Source: Lodderomyces elongisporus (Eukaryota > Ascomycota > Pichiomycetes > Serinales > Debaryomycetaceae). Taken from it: DNA of 64,000 bases. Under the pieces are notes generated by a model, which was given only the letters and a program-made list of their open reading frames with translations, ran no database searches and was not told the origin of the DNA. The stretch is from positions 1,116,001 through 1,180,000 of the forward strand of contig NC_083678.1 in the NCBI RefSeq assembly GCF_030384665.1, read 5' to 3'. Shown here in pieces: positions 19,780 through 29,686 of the stretch (positions within the stretch are counted from its first letter, which is position 1; every line of letters begins with the position of its first letter). The position numbers and the translations under genes were made by a program.

Positions 19780-20594
19780 TGTGTAAAGAGAGCTTTGAGA
19801 GACAATAGGGGTTTCAGTAAAAAGTCACTCAAGTGGGAGTAAGTTTTGAAATCAATGGTTTTGGTTGTGGTATTGGTGTTATTCTTTTATATTATTTTTT
19901 TTTTGGAAGGGGACGGCGAAAGGGGGGAGGTAAGGAACGGGGAGAGGTTGTGGTAAAATTCAGCTGGTCAGTTGTGATAACGGTTGGTGTCTTGGTGTCT
20001 TGGTGTCTTGGAGGCTTGGAGGCTTGGTTGGTGGTTTTTAGTGAGGTGTCTCTCTGTCACTGAGACTGTCACTGAATGTGAGAGTGTGTGTTTTTGTTTG
20101 TACGTGTGTGAGAACAAGAGATCAAAATTTCAAAACATTTGGGCAAAAGCGAAAAAGTGCAAAAAAAAAAAAAATTAATTATAAAGAAAATAAATTGCGG
20201 CAACAAAAGTAACAACAACAACAACAAAGGCAATAGAATACCACAATATTATTTTTTTCTTTCTTCTTCTTCTCCATTTACTATCAATCAAACTTGTAAA
20301 AATTGTTGCGGTATGAAGCCTTGAAGAAGTCGTTGCTTCAAAACATGTGGATTTGTTATGTTTGCAGTAAACTCATGGAAACAAGTTCTAATTTCTACTA
20401 CAACAGTATAATATATATATATATATATATATACCGAGTTTCTATTCACGTCAAATACCCTTCACTACACATTGTTTCAACTTTTATTTCAAGTTGTTTT
20501 CCATTTTTTTTTTCTTTCTGTTTTTTTTTTTTTATTTATTTAAGATTAGTGAACTATTTGCTACGAGTGTTTGCTACACAAACGATTAAACTAT
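19780..20594. other. Spacer between PRP22-like and APM1
   Basis: Promoter of APM1 (minus). It has repeated GTGTCTTG and GGCTTGGA units (19985-20030), A-rich and T-rich tracts and a TA microsatellite at 20408-20433. No minus-strand ORF could supply a missing 3' exon of the upstream helicase. Confidence 0.55.
20408..20433. repeat. TA dinucleotide microsatellite
   Basis: Uninterrupted run of TA units just downstream of the helicase stop. Confidence 0.8.
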
Positions 20595-23500
20595 TCACCT
20601 GCGCCCTAATCTTCTTCTCCTTTTCCTGGGCACCAATGTGGCATGACGGCCAGTAGTTACCACGGTATCGCCTGTTTTGAATCTTCTAGAGATCAAATCT
20701 CTATTGCTTCCGTCAATCTGTATTTGACTCAATCCGTTTGTCAAACAGTTGAGTATTATCCTCTCCTTCTGCTTACTTTGCAAATCTCTATTGTTGAAGC
20801 GACATATCGACCTCAACTGTTCAACAATTTGTTGTGCCTTGCGAAGCGACGAGTGCTGAACAAAGTTTCGTTTACACCAATCCAACTTTCTCGCACTTTC
20901 CACTTTAACAAACTCTGTGTATACTCGTAAAAGAGTTATATGATCACTTATCGAATGTGTCCATCTTGCAATCACCTGGTCCGCCAACTTCCGCTGAGCT
21001 TTTGGTCGATGAAACACATTCTGGATGCTTAGCATAGCGACAATAGCGAGCATTTCCATAGTACAACCCATTTCTTCACTAAGTAGAATACACTTTGCCA
21101 AACTAGGCTCAGTAGGGATCTTGGAAAGGTCAACCCCAAGCTTGGTGATTTCCAGTTTCTCATCCAATGCCTTGAGTTGCTTCAATTGCTTATATGCCGC
21201 GTTGACTGCTTGCATCGACGGTGGATCCATCCATTCAAACGTAGAAAGATGCATTGCTTTTAACATTAATACCGACGATGCAAGGTTTCGACGACGAATC
21301 TCTGGCGTTGATGATGGAGCTAGCTTACTATAAATGGACTCTGTATACAAACGATAGCACTTACCAGGTCCAGTACGACCAGCTCTACCACTTCTTTGCG
21401 ATGCTTGTGCTTGTGAAATGGGGCAAATCTTGAGCATATCAAGCCCCAGTGTTACGTCTTGTAAATTTAATTTGCAATACCCAGAGTCCACGACATATTT
21501 AATCCCATCTATAGTCAATGACGTCTCAGCTATATTTGTTGCAAGCACCACTTTGCGCATCCCTGCAGGCGTCTCCTCAAAGATACGCAGCTGTTCATCA
21601 CTTGGAAGCGAGCTATAACAAGGAAGAATAATCATCAGTGGATCATTTGGTTGCAACATCTTCATACGTTCTTGAAGAATCTCCGATGCAACTTCAATCT
21701 CCTCTTGACCTGTGAGAAATACCAAAATATCACCCGCGGGCTCAGAAATATGGATCTGACATACCGAGTCTATTGCTGCGGCCAAGTAATCCATTTCAGG
21801 CTTGTTTGTGTAAACAATATCAACTGGGAAAGTACGACCAGGAATATTTATTACTGGACACGAATTGAAAAACTTTGAGAATTTGTTTGAATCAAGCGTG
21901 GCAGAAGTAACAATCACTTTCAAATTGGGATTAGCTTTTGCTGCCTTTTTGAGAAGACCAAATAACACATCGGTGGCAATGGTTCGCTCGTGTGCTTCAT
22001 CTAGCATGATGACAGAGTACTTGGATAAGCTTGGATCAGTTAGAGCTTCTCGAAGAAGCATACCATCTGTGAGATACTTGATCTTTGTGTTTGTCGAGGT
22101 CTTGTCGTCAAAACGAACATTGTATCCAACTAAGCCACCCAAATGCACATCCATTTCTTCAGCCACACGTCGTGCAACTGAAGTTGCTGCAACTCGACGT
22201 GGTTGCGTACACCCAATGATTTTGGACTGATTTAAACCTACTTCGTAGATGTATTGGACAATCTGGGTGGTCTTACCGGAACCAGTCTCACCTACTATTA
22301 CCAAGAATTGATTATCTCGAATTTGGTTTATAAGATCTCGCTTCATTTTGTAGATAGGTAGAGACTTGCGTAGTTCTTGAATAGATTTCCTACTTTGCTT
22401 GATAAGTTTTTTGGGCTTGTTCTTTTTGAATGAAGCCATAGATTGCTTTAGTTGTTCATCCTCCTGTTCAGGCTTTTCTTTCTTTACGTATAAAGGGTCA
22501 TTTTCTTCAACTGATCTGGAAACCTTGTCTCTTACTTTTTGCTTTTTCGCTTTTTCTTCACGAAACTGACGAGCAAGTGCTGATCCGTGTTCAATCGCAA
22601 CGGGGAGACTGTTCTCCATATTGAGAACACTATTGATATTGGATCCACCAAATAGTGAATCGTGAGGTATATTGACACTATCAGCAATTAGAGGATCATA
22701 GTCTTCTGTGGCCTGGGAATTAGTGGTGGCAGTGTCTTTTGAGTCAGAGGTGGGAGCAGTTGAAGTCAAAGATATTCCCGCATCATGCTCTTCCAGTTTC
22801 GCTTCTTTCAAAGCATGTGGAGGATTTTCACCTAAGTTTTTATCCTTGTCCTGTTCAACTTCCCTGTGTGTCGCTCGTTCGTATTCCACCTCCTCTTTCT
22901 CGATCTTTTTCCCTTCTTCTTTCTCTTTCTTTTCTTCTTCTTTTTCGTTGTTTTTGACGTTCTGGATATGTGGTTCTTCCTCCTCCACCTCGTCTTGCAC
23001 TACCCCTCTCATTGACAAAGAGTACTTTGTACGTCCTCTTTCAACTTTTTCATCCACAATAATGAAATTCACCAACTGGTTTTGATAAAGCACATCACTA
23101 GGGTGGGAAATAGGATTTCCATCAATGTCAATTTGTGAAACATGGCATAATCCCGATTTATTATCGAATGATATAAAAGCTCCATAGGGTTGGAGAGATG
23201 TGACATATCCTTGGTGAATCTTTTGTTTCCGTTTACTTTCTATCCCCTTACTATTAATCTTATGCTCATTCTCTTGTTCTTCTTTCTCCTCCATTTCATC
23301 ATCATCATCATCTTCTTCTCGCGGTCGTTTGTTATAAAAATTGCGGTCGTTAAAAGTGTTACTACTAATGTTGTTGCTGGTGCTCTTTAGATTGTTATTG
23401 AGATTGCTATCACCGTTTCTGCCGGTCTCTAAATTCTTTATTTTCACATCATAAAACTCTTTCACAAACTCTTTGCTAAAGTCATCGCCACCATTTGCTT

Positions 23501-23642
23501 TAACTTTTGCATGGAATGTTTCAAACAGAACCGGTACACCAGATTTCGAAAAGACCAAATTCCCCAAAAAGTCTGATATTAATTGCTGATTCTCACTATC
23601 TAATGGTCCCAAGTGTTTCAGTATCACATATTTCGTTGACAT
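20595..23642 (-). CDS. PRP22: PRP22-like DEAH-box splicing helicase, C-terminus abnormal
   Basis: Prp22 releases spliced mRNA from the spliceosome. The 1015-aa protein has an N-terminal helical region, acidic/basic linkers, an S1 RNA-binding domain at ~139-213 (the hallmark of Prp22/DHX8), motif I GETGSGKT 451-458, DEAH 548-551, SAT 580-582, ATNIAETSLTIDG and QRSGRAGRTGPGKCYRLY. The winged-helix and ratchet region follows, ending near RKAQQIVEQLRSIC. After that the similarity fails: the usual IHPSS block and OB-fold are absent, and the protein ends in a basic RKRRRR tail. S. cerevisiae Prp22 runs about 120 residues further. No frameshift restoring the block was seen on inspection. Start ATG 23640-23642; divergent from RPN5. 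Confidence 0.85.
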   Translation of the reverse strand: MSTKYVILKHLGPLDSENQQLISDFLGNLVFSKSGVPVLFETFHAKVKANGGDDFSKEFVKEFYDVKIKNLETGRNGDSNLNNNLKSTSNNISSNTFNDRNFYNKRPREEDDDDDEMEEKEEQENEHKINSKGIESKRKQKIHQGYVTSLQPYGAFISFDNKSGLCHVSQIDIDGNPISHPSDVLYQNQLVNFIIVDEKVERGRTKYSLSMRGVVQDEVEEEEPHIQNVKNNEKEEEKKEKEEGKKIEKEEVEYERATHREVEQDKDKNLGENPPHALKEAKLEEHDAGISLTSTAPTSDSKDTATTNSQATEDYDPLIADSVNIPHDSLFGGSNINSVLNMENSLPVAIEHGSALARQFREEKAKKQKVRDKVSRSVEENDPLYVKKEKPEQEDEQLKQSMASFKKNKPKKLIKQSRKSIQELRKSLPIYKMKRDLINQIRDNQFLVIVGETGSGKTTQIVQYIYEVGLNQSKIIGCTQPRRVAATSVARRVAEEMDVHLGGLVGYNVRFDDKTSTNTKIKYLTDGMLLREALTDPSLSKYSVIMLDEAHERTIATDVLFGLLKKAAKANPNLKVIVTSATLDSNKFSKFFNSCPVINIPGRTFPVDIVYTNKPEMDYLAAAIDSVCQIHISEPAGDILVFLTGQEEIEVASEILQERMKMLQPNDPLMIILPCYSSLPSDEQLRIFEETPAGMRKVVLATNIAETSLTIDGIKYVVDSGYCKLNLQDVTLGLDMLKICPISQAQASQRSGRAGRTGPGKCYRLYTESIYSKLAPSSTPEIRRRNLASSVLMLKAMHLSTFEWMDPPSMQAVNAAYKQLKQLKALDEKLEITKLGVDLSKIPTEPSLAKCILLSEEMGCTMEMLAIVAMLSIQNVFHRPKAQRKLADQVIARWTHSISDHITLLRVYTEFVKVESARKLDWCKRNFVQHSSLRKAQQIVEQLRSICRFNNRDLQSKQKERIILNCLTNGLSQIQIDGSNRDLISRRFKTGDTVVTTGRHATLVPRKRRRRLGRR

Positions 23643-23748
23643 TGTATTGTGTAATGGAAGGTTCTATTGGTACGCGGTTGCAAAAATAGTCGATTCTTTG
23701 CAAGTCGAAGGAGAAGCCGAGAAAGAGTGTGTATGTGAGCGAGTTGGT

Positions 23749-23770
23749 GGGGGGGGGGGGGGGGGGGGGG
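23749..23770. repeat. Homopolymer of 22 G
   Basis: G22 on the plus strand, about 107 bp upstream of the PRP22-like start. Rare in an AT-rich yeast genome, and prone to length change and G-quadruplex formation. Confidence 0.85.
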
Positions 23771-23972
23771 ATGGGAAATTTGAATCTGTGATTAGGCACT
23801 CTCTCACTCTCACTCTCTCTGTATTCTTTCTTTTTTCTTCTTCTTCCTCTTCTTCTCTATGCTCTATGCTCTATGCTCTACTCTCAGTTTTTTTATTTTC
23901 TATTTTCTAATTTCTAATTTTTTTTTTTTATTTTTTTTTTACTAGTTCTCGGTTCAGAATTCTCGATCAATG

Positions 23973-23981
23973 TTCGCCACC
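23973..23981 (-). promoter_or_regulatory. PACE-like proteasome element upstream of RPN5
   Basis: Reverse complement reads GGTGGCGAA, one mismatch from the Rpn4 site GGTGGCAAA, about 100 bp before the RPN5 start. Confidence 0.35.
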
Positions 23982-24076
23982 TCGACCCACCATCATCACT
24001 GATATAAGCCATACTTTATCAATACACACTCAATACATTTATATAAATTCAAATATATTCACATACATTCACAGAC

Positions 24077-25279
24077 ATGTCCAGAGAAGACCCAATCAAG
24101 GCAGAGAAGGATTTTTCTGCAACTTTAGATGAGCAGTTCCCATTGATTGAGAAAGTTTCAGACTACAAGCAGCAATTGGAAAAGTATTTGGTGTTGGAGA
24201 AGCAAACTCGTCAATCATCAGATCTTGCCTCGTCGAAAAGAGTGTTGAACAAGATTGTCACGACATTGGTGCAAAACGGAGATTGGGAATACTTGAATGA
24301 TCTCATTACTACACTCAGTAAGAAACATGGACAATTGAAATCTTCAATTCAGGCGTTCATTCAAGATGTCATTAAACTGCTAGATGAGTTGAATAACCTG
24401 CATTCTCATGAACTTGAGACCAAGATTAAACTAATTGAAACAATTAGAACTGTTACTGATAAAAAGATCTTTGTTGAAGTTGAAAGAGCCATAGTGTCCA
24501 GACAGTTGGCTGAAATATACCTAAATCAAAAGAATGACCTTGACAAAGCTGTGGATATATTGTGCGATTTACAAGTTGAGACATATTCACTCATGCCATT
24601 TAGTGACAAAATTGACTATATATTGGAGCAAATTCGATTGACTTTGCAAAAGGGAGATTACGGTCAAGCCAGAATTCTTACGAGGAAGATTTTGCTCAAA
24701 AGTTTAAAAAACTTTCCCAAAGCAGATGAGTACAAGGTCGAATACTTGAAAATGCTCATCCAGATAGACACATTCGAATACAAGTATGAAGGTATATACA
24801 AGAATTTGAAGCTCCTTGTGGAGGCATTGCCTGAAGCAGAGCGTGCAAGTTACGATGATGAGTTGGAAATTTACAAAACTTTGGCTCATGGATTTGAGTC
24901 TGATGATTTGGTAGAGCTCAAGATTCCAGAATCAAAGATTTTTGAAGACGAAAAGAAAGTTGAGAGACTCAAGAAGAAAGTAGTAGAGCACAACTTGAAG
25001 CTTTGTTCCAGATACTATAAGAAGATTAGATTGGACCATTTGGCCGAGCTTCTCAAACTCACAAAGGACGAGACTGAGACATATATCAATGAGATGAGCT
25101 TAAGGGCGAAAATCAATAGACCTAAAGGTATTGTAGAGTTTAGGACTAGTGGTATGGATTCAAACGAATTGTTGAATGATTGGTGCTATGATGTTGCTAA
25201 ACTTGTTGAGGAGGTAAATGCTGTGGAACACTTGATCAACAAAGAAGAGATGTTGCATGGTATACAACTCCGCACATGA
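24077..25279 (+). CDS. RPN5: 26S proteasome regulatory lid subunit Rpn5
   Basis: PCI-domain scaffold subunit of the 19S lid, also shared with COP9-like complexes in some yeasts. The 400-aa protein shows the TPR-like helical repeats (LIETIRTVTDKKIFVEVERA, DILCDLQVETY) and the C-terminal PCI winged helix (LTKDETETYINEM, INRPKGIVEF, HLINKEEMLHGIQ). Compared with the 445-aa S. cerevisiae protein as I recall it, a stretch of about 45-50 residues before the PCI core appears missing. This is the segment with VLAPYGNLQNDLIHKI in yeast; here LEIYKTLAHGFESDDLV runs straight to EKKVERLKKKVVEHN. Codon 101 is CTG where yeast has Ser/Thr-rich sequence. The first ATG is used as the start. Confidence 0.92.
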   Translation: MSREDPIKAEKDFSATLDEQFPLIEKVSDYKQQLEKYLVLEKQTRQSSDLASSKRVLNKIVTTLVQNGDWEYLNDLITTLSKKHGQLKSSIQAFIQDVIKLLDELNNLHSHELETKIKLIETIRTVTDKKIFVEVERAIVSRQLAEIYLNQKNDLDKAVDILCDLQVETYSLMPFSDKIDYILEQIRLTLQKGDYGQARILTRKILLKSLKNFPKADEYKVEYLKMLIQIDTFEYKYEGIYKNLKLLVEALPEAERASYDDELEIYKTLAHGFESDDLVELKIPESKIFEDEKKVERLKKKVVEHNLKLCSRYYKKIRLDHLAELLKLTKDETETYINEMSLRAKINRPKGIVEFRTSGMDSNELLNDWCYDVAKLVEEVNAVEHLINKEEMLHGIQLRT

Positions 25280-26368
25280 GAAAATTAAGGAAAAAATAAA
25301 GGAACAAATTGAAAACTGTGAAATCAATTAAATAATTTAACCGATTACATACTTATTGATGAATTATAGTTGTAATAGAAGGTTTTGACCTTACGCATAC
25401 CAACTTTACTTCATTATTGTTTTTTTTTTTTTTTATTTTCTTCTTCTCAATTTTTTGCGTTTTAAAAATAATTTGCATGTAGTGGCTGTTCTGTTGTTTA
25501 GACTTGGAATTATATTGGGTATCATAGTTGAGAGCACCTTACTTCGTAGTGAAGTACTCAACCAACATTTTTATTAGTTCTATCTGTTCCAATGTCTTCA
25601 TTTCCATTTCCATTTTCTTTTTCTTTATTTTTTGTTTAATTTTAACCGTTTGGTATCTTTTAAGCTTGTGTCTGCAGGTCATTTGAGAATAACTAAAACT
25701 TATTTGCTTCTACTCTCAAAAAGCAAAACCAACTTCTATATATATATTAATAAAACTATTGAGTATCAAACATTGGTTATCTTAAAGTTCAGTTCAAAGA
25801 GACATATAATTCCGCATCAATGTATGCGCAACGCAATCACGGTCCGTTTTCGGAAGTAGCCGCCTACACTTTCCTTTTGTACGTCAAAAATAGTAAAAAA
25901 AAAGAACACTAAACAAACGCAAGCAAACCACCACTCACCACCCACCACCCTAACAAGAACAACAACAATTTTTTTTTCTTCTCTTTTAATGCGAGAAAAT
26001 AGAGAAAAGGCAGTGAATGAGCCACACCCATATTCACTTGAACCTCTCTTTTTTTTTATTCTTTTTTTGGGTGTTTTTTTTTTCCTTCTTGCTTGTGTGT
26101 CATATTATAGCCAAAGATGCGTTTTTAGATGCAGACAATACGGAAAGGCTTTTTCTATTTGATTAGTCATTACAAAGGGCGAGATAAAGGCGATTATTAA
26201 TTGAATTTCGTAATTCCATCTTACACTATATCTTTAACCAATTACCCCCCCTCTCTCTTCTTGCTCCTTTCCATTTTCATTTTCATTTTCATTTTTTTCA
26301 TTTTCATTTTCATTTTCATTTTCATTTTCGCTTCCCATTTCCGTCTCTAATCTTTATCCACATTAACT
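25280..26368. other. Spacer between RPN5 and the ESBP6-like gene
   Basis: AT-rich. T tracts and a TTTTCA hexamer repeat (26273-26329) lie directly before the transporter start codon. The 75-codon ORF at 25632-25859 has no domain. Confidence 0.5.
26273..26329 (+). repeat. TTTTCA hexanucleotide repeat in the 5' leader
   Basis: Nine or so ATTTTC units, one interrupted by extra T, ending about 40 bp before the ATG of the ESBP6-like gene. Confidence 0.85.
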
Positions 26369-28351
26369 ATGGTTAGATCTTCGGATGAATTCCTGGTTTC
26401 AAAACATAGCATGTCAGACGATGATCACCATTCAGTAATTGCTAACCTGGCAGAAGTCAGACCTTATGAGATACAGCCTTTACACTCGGAATCAAATTTA
26501 CAATCCGAAGCTGTTTCTATTGCATCGAGTAATAATAGGTTAAGTCGAACAAAAACGAGCCAATCACAATTATCGAGAGTGCTAACTGGTATCAAAGATG
26601 ATCAGTTACAAGATGAGGAAAACAAGAGTCAGTATAGAGAAAGGGGTGAGGCAGAGTTTATCTTTGTAGATGAGCTAGAAAAAGCAACGACACACAAGAG
26701 CAGATTTGGCGAGGAACTGAAAGAAAATCTAGATACAACAGGAGAATATGGTGCACGTTTTAGCAGCACTGAAGAAGAGAAAACGAGAGGACGAAAAAAG
26801 AGAAATGATGGACAAATTGGACAAGCTGGAGAAGAAGAGGTAGAAGATGACGAAGAAAAAGATGAAGGAGAAATAGTAACTGAAAAATCAGACTATAGAG
26901 TAGATGGTGGGTTTGCATGGTTAATGGCCGTATGCGCTATGCTTGCGCTGTTTTCTACATGGGGTGCCAATGCTGCGTTTGGTGTGTTTTTAAACTTTTA
27001 TTTGAATAATGGCACTTTCCCAGAAGCTACCGAGTACGACTATGCGTTGATCGGTGGTATCGTTGTGTGTTTGGCCAATATATTGTCACCATTTAGCGCA
27101 TTACTATACAAGGTATTTGGTTTCAAAGTAGTTTGCTTTATTGGCATTGTTTTCCAAACGGCTGGTTGGATTTTGGCATCGTTTTCCAAAAGAATTTGGC
27201 ATTTGTATTTGACACAAGGTGTGCTTGTTGGTATCTCGTTCAGCTTAATCTTTATACCCGCTACCCTTGTTTTACCTACTTGGTTCCGTACGAGAAAAGC
27301 CGCATCAATGGGAACATGTGTTGCTGGAGCTGGTTTGGGTGGTCTTGTTTTTTCACTTAGTTTGAACAAGGTGATTCAAGAAACAGGTGACCAAAAATGG
27401 GCATTGCGAATGGTTGGTTTGGTTGCTTTGACCACTGCATCATTCTCAGCATTACTTATGAGACCAAGAGCGTACAATCCTCCTTCCTTAAAAGAAAGAT
27501 TGAGCGCTGCATCGATCAAGAATCACATAAGGGTGATTTTTGATATTAAAGTGTTTAAGAATTTGGGCATCTGTTTTGTTTCATTGTGGTTTGCAATTGC
27601 ATTACTTGGTTATACCTTGATGTTGTTCTCATTATCATCATACGCCACTTCAGTTGGCTTGAATCACTCTCAAGCTTCAACACTTACTGCGATAATGAAT
27701 GCTGCACAAGTCGTGGGTCGTCCATCGATGGGATTAATAGCCGATAGAGTTGGAAGAGCAAACTTTACGGGTTCTTGTTCCTTGGTCATTTGTATCTTGT
27801 TGTATGCTTTCTGGATAAATGCAACAAGTTATGGCGCATTAATTGCCTTTTCCGTGATCATTGGCTTGATGATTGGTGTTGGTTCTTCTTTGGCACAACC
27901 ACTTGCTGCTGATTCTCTTGAAGGAGAATTGGAGAAATTGCCCGCTGGATGGTCAGGTATCAACATCTTTGTTTCCTTTTTTTGTTTAGTTGCTGAAGTC
28001 ATTGCATTGGCATTGGTGCAAAAGACAGCATCTAAACCATACTTGCATACTCAAATATTTGCTGGTACTTGTTTCTTTGCATGTTTCTTGGTAATTTTAC
28101 CATTGAGAGAGTACTTGGTTCGTAAGGTGCTTACAGATAGATACGAACTGGCCAAGAATCGTTTGAAGGTGGTGGAAAATGGTGGCGGGTTTGTAGATAA
28201 GAATAGATATCTCAAAGCACAAGAAAAAGGTGATGATATCGAAGAAAACGAAGAAGAGATTCTACTCGAAAGAATAGAGAGGTACGAGCAACTTTTATCC
28301 ACTTCAAGCAGAGCATACTTTATACGTTTAGCATACCCAATCAAAGTATAA
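26369..28351 (+). CDS. MFS monocarboxylate-permease homologue (ESBP6/MCH4-like)
   Basis: Plasma-membrane or vacuolar carrier of the fungal MCT-like family. The 660-aa protein has a long acidic cytosolic N-terminus (1-175), then DGGFAWLMAVCAMLALFSTWG, the family signature at the first membrane segment. Twelve predicted membrane segments follow, with a central loop near 375-390 and an acidic C-terminus. WFRTRKAASMG and GRPSMGLIADRVGR are typical loop motifs. The length and long N-terminus resemble Esbp6 or Mch4 of S. cerevisiae more than Mch2. The substrate is unknown: MCH proteins do not necessarily carry monocarboxylates (Mch5 takes up riboflavin). Confidence 0.85.
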   Translation: MVRSSDEFLVSKHSMSDDDHHSVIANLAEVRPYEIQPLHSESNLQSEAVSIASSNNRLSRTKTSQSQLSRVLTGIKDDQLQDEENKSQYRERGEAEFIFVDELEKATTHKSRFGEELKENLDTTGEYGARFSSTEEEKTRGRKKRNDGQIGQAGEEEVEDDEEKDEGEIVTEKSDYRVDGGFAWLMAVCAMLALFSTWGANAAFGVFLNFYLNNGTFPEATEYDYALIGGIVVCLANILSPFSALLYKVFGFKVVCFIGIVFQTAGWILASFSKRIWHLYLTQGVLVGISFSLIFIPATLVLPTWFRTRKAASMGTCVAGAGLGGLVFSLSLNKVIQETGDQKWALRMVGLVALTTASFSALLMRPRAYNPPSLKERLSAASIKNHIRVIFDIKVFKNLGICFVSLWFAIALLGYTLMLFSLSSYATSVGLNHSQASTLTAIMNAAQVVGRPSMGLIADRVGRANFTGSCSLVICILLYAFWINATSYGALIAFSVIIGLMIGVGSSLAQPLAADSLEGELEKLPAGWSGINIFVSFFCLVAEVIALALVQKTASKPYLHTQIFAGTCFFACFLVILPLREYLVRKVLTDRYELAKNRLKVVENGGGFVDKNRYLKAQEKGDDIEENEEEILLERIERYEQLLSTSSRAYFIRLAYPIKV

Positions 28352-28767
28352 TATAAACATAGTCTGGGATTTTTTTCCCCGGTTATTTACTTATTGATAG
28401 CTTCTTTTTCTTCTTGTTCTACTACTTCTTCTTTAGTTAAACTCTTTTTTAGTACGTGCTTTCCGTATTTCGTTTCTTGTTTCTGCTTGTTATACGTTCC
28501 GTAATCAAGTTTTTTTTTTCCCTTTTATTCTTTTAATTCACTTTCACAAAGCAGAGTCAAAAAAGATATTATTAGCAGAGGTTCTACTCTCAAAACAGTT
28601 GTTATCTCAATTTGTGTATTATATAGTTTACAATATACATTAGACCAGGACGGAAATACACAAATGATATGCAACCCAGTTCCAACAATATAATGGTTTT
28701 CATTAATGAAAGCAATACACCGATACGTTGAATGTATATTGCTTCCAAATAAAAATTTGTCACCTCC
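28352..28767. other. Convergent spacer between the ESBP6-like gene and RPS5
   Basis: T- and CT-rich 3' regions; no gene was seen. Confidence 0.5.
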
Positions 28768-29448
28768 TTAACGGTTAGATTTAGCAACTCTCTCCAACTC
28801 ATCCTTCTTCTTAATAGCATAAGAAGTTGATGAACCCTTGGCAGCATTGATCAACTCTTCAGCCAAACATTCAGCAACAGTCTTGATGTTTCTGAATGAA
28901 GCTTCTCTAGCACCGATGGTGAGCAAAGCAATAGCTTGGTTGACTCTTCTCAATGGGGAGACATCAACAGCTTGTCTTCTAACGGTACCTGATGAACCAA
29001 TTCTGGTAGAGTCTTCTCTAGCACCAGAGTTGATGATAGCATCAACAATGACTTGGATTGGGTTTTGTTCAGTCAAGACGTAGATGATTTCCAAAGCGTG
29101 CTTAACGATTCTGACGGCCTTCAATTTCTTACCGTTGTTTCTACCGTTCATCATCAAAGAGTTGGTCAATCTTTCAATGATTGGGCATTGAGCCTTTCTG
29201 AATCTCTTTGTAGCGTATTTACCAGCAGTGTGTGGGACAAAGACTGGGCTTCTGACTTGGATGTAGTCGACTAATGAGACATCGTTAACTTCAACATCTT
29301 CGAATGACCATTTGTTGAAAAGTTTAACTTCCCTTTGTGCTTCTTGAACATCTAATGGGATTGGAGTGGCCAAGTTGACAACTTGTAATTCCTCAACAAC
29401 AACTTCTTCTTGTGGTTGTCCTTCAAATTGCTCTTCAACGTCAGACAT
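28768..29448 (-). CDS. RPS5: 40S ribosomal protein uS7
   Basis: Binds the head of the 40S subunit near the E site. The 226-aa protein is a full-length match to eukaryotic uS7: [43 protein letters not shown] and the C-terminal [14 protein letters not shown]. It has a fungal-type acidic N-terminal extension and uses strongly biased codons with no CTG. There is no intron. A Tbf1-type AACCCTAA box lies about 230 bp upstream. Confidence 0.98.
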   Translation of the reverse strand: MSDVEEQFEGQPQEEVVVEELQVVNLATPIPLDVQEAQREVKLFNKWSFEDVEVNDVSLVDYIQVRSPVFVPHTAGKYATKRFRKAQCPIIERLTNSLMMNGRNNGKKLKAVRIVKHALEIIYVLTEQNPIQVIVDAIINSGAREDSTRIGSSGTVRRQAVDVSPLRRVNQAIALLTIGAREASFRNIKTVAECLAEELINAAKGSSTSYAIKKKDELERVAKSNR

Positions 29449-29678
29449 GATGGATGTGATGGTCTATTTAGTTGTATGTATATGGTGGGGAGCTAACTAA
29501 ACCAAACTAAAACTGGGAAAAGAGGCCGTTTTTTGATAATCTCTTGATCAGGATTCAATTTTCACTAGAATGTCTGAGGCCTTGCGTGCTGTAGAATTTT
29601 TCGTGTGGTTCGCGCACTAATCGAGAATCCCAAACGGACGGTGTGCATATCACATGATTAAAATAAATTAATGGTTGA

Positions 29679-29686
29679 AACCCTAA
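29679..29686. promoter_or_regulatory. Tbf1-type box AACCCTAA in the RPS5 promoter
   Basis: Matches the RACCCTAA site used by Tbf1 at ribosomal-protein genes in Candida-clade yeasts; about 231 bp before the ATG. A nearby CACATG (29651-29656) is a weaker E-box. Confidence 0.6.

Larger units (their letters stand above)
23643..24076. other. Divergent promoter of the PRP22-like gene and RPN5
   Basis: Contains a 22-base G run (23749-23770), CT-rich repeats (23800-23880), T-rich tracts and the PACE-like sequence TTCGCCACC near 23973. Confidence 0.6.
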
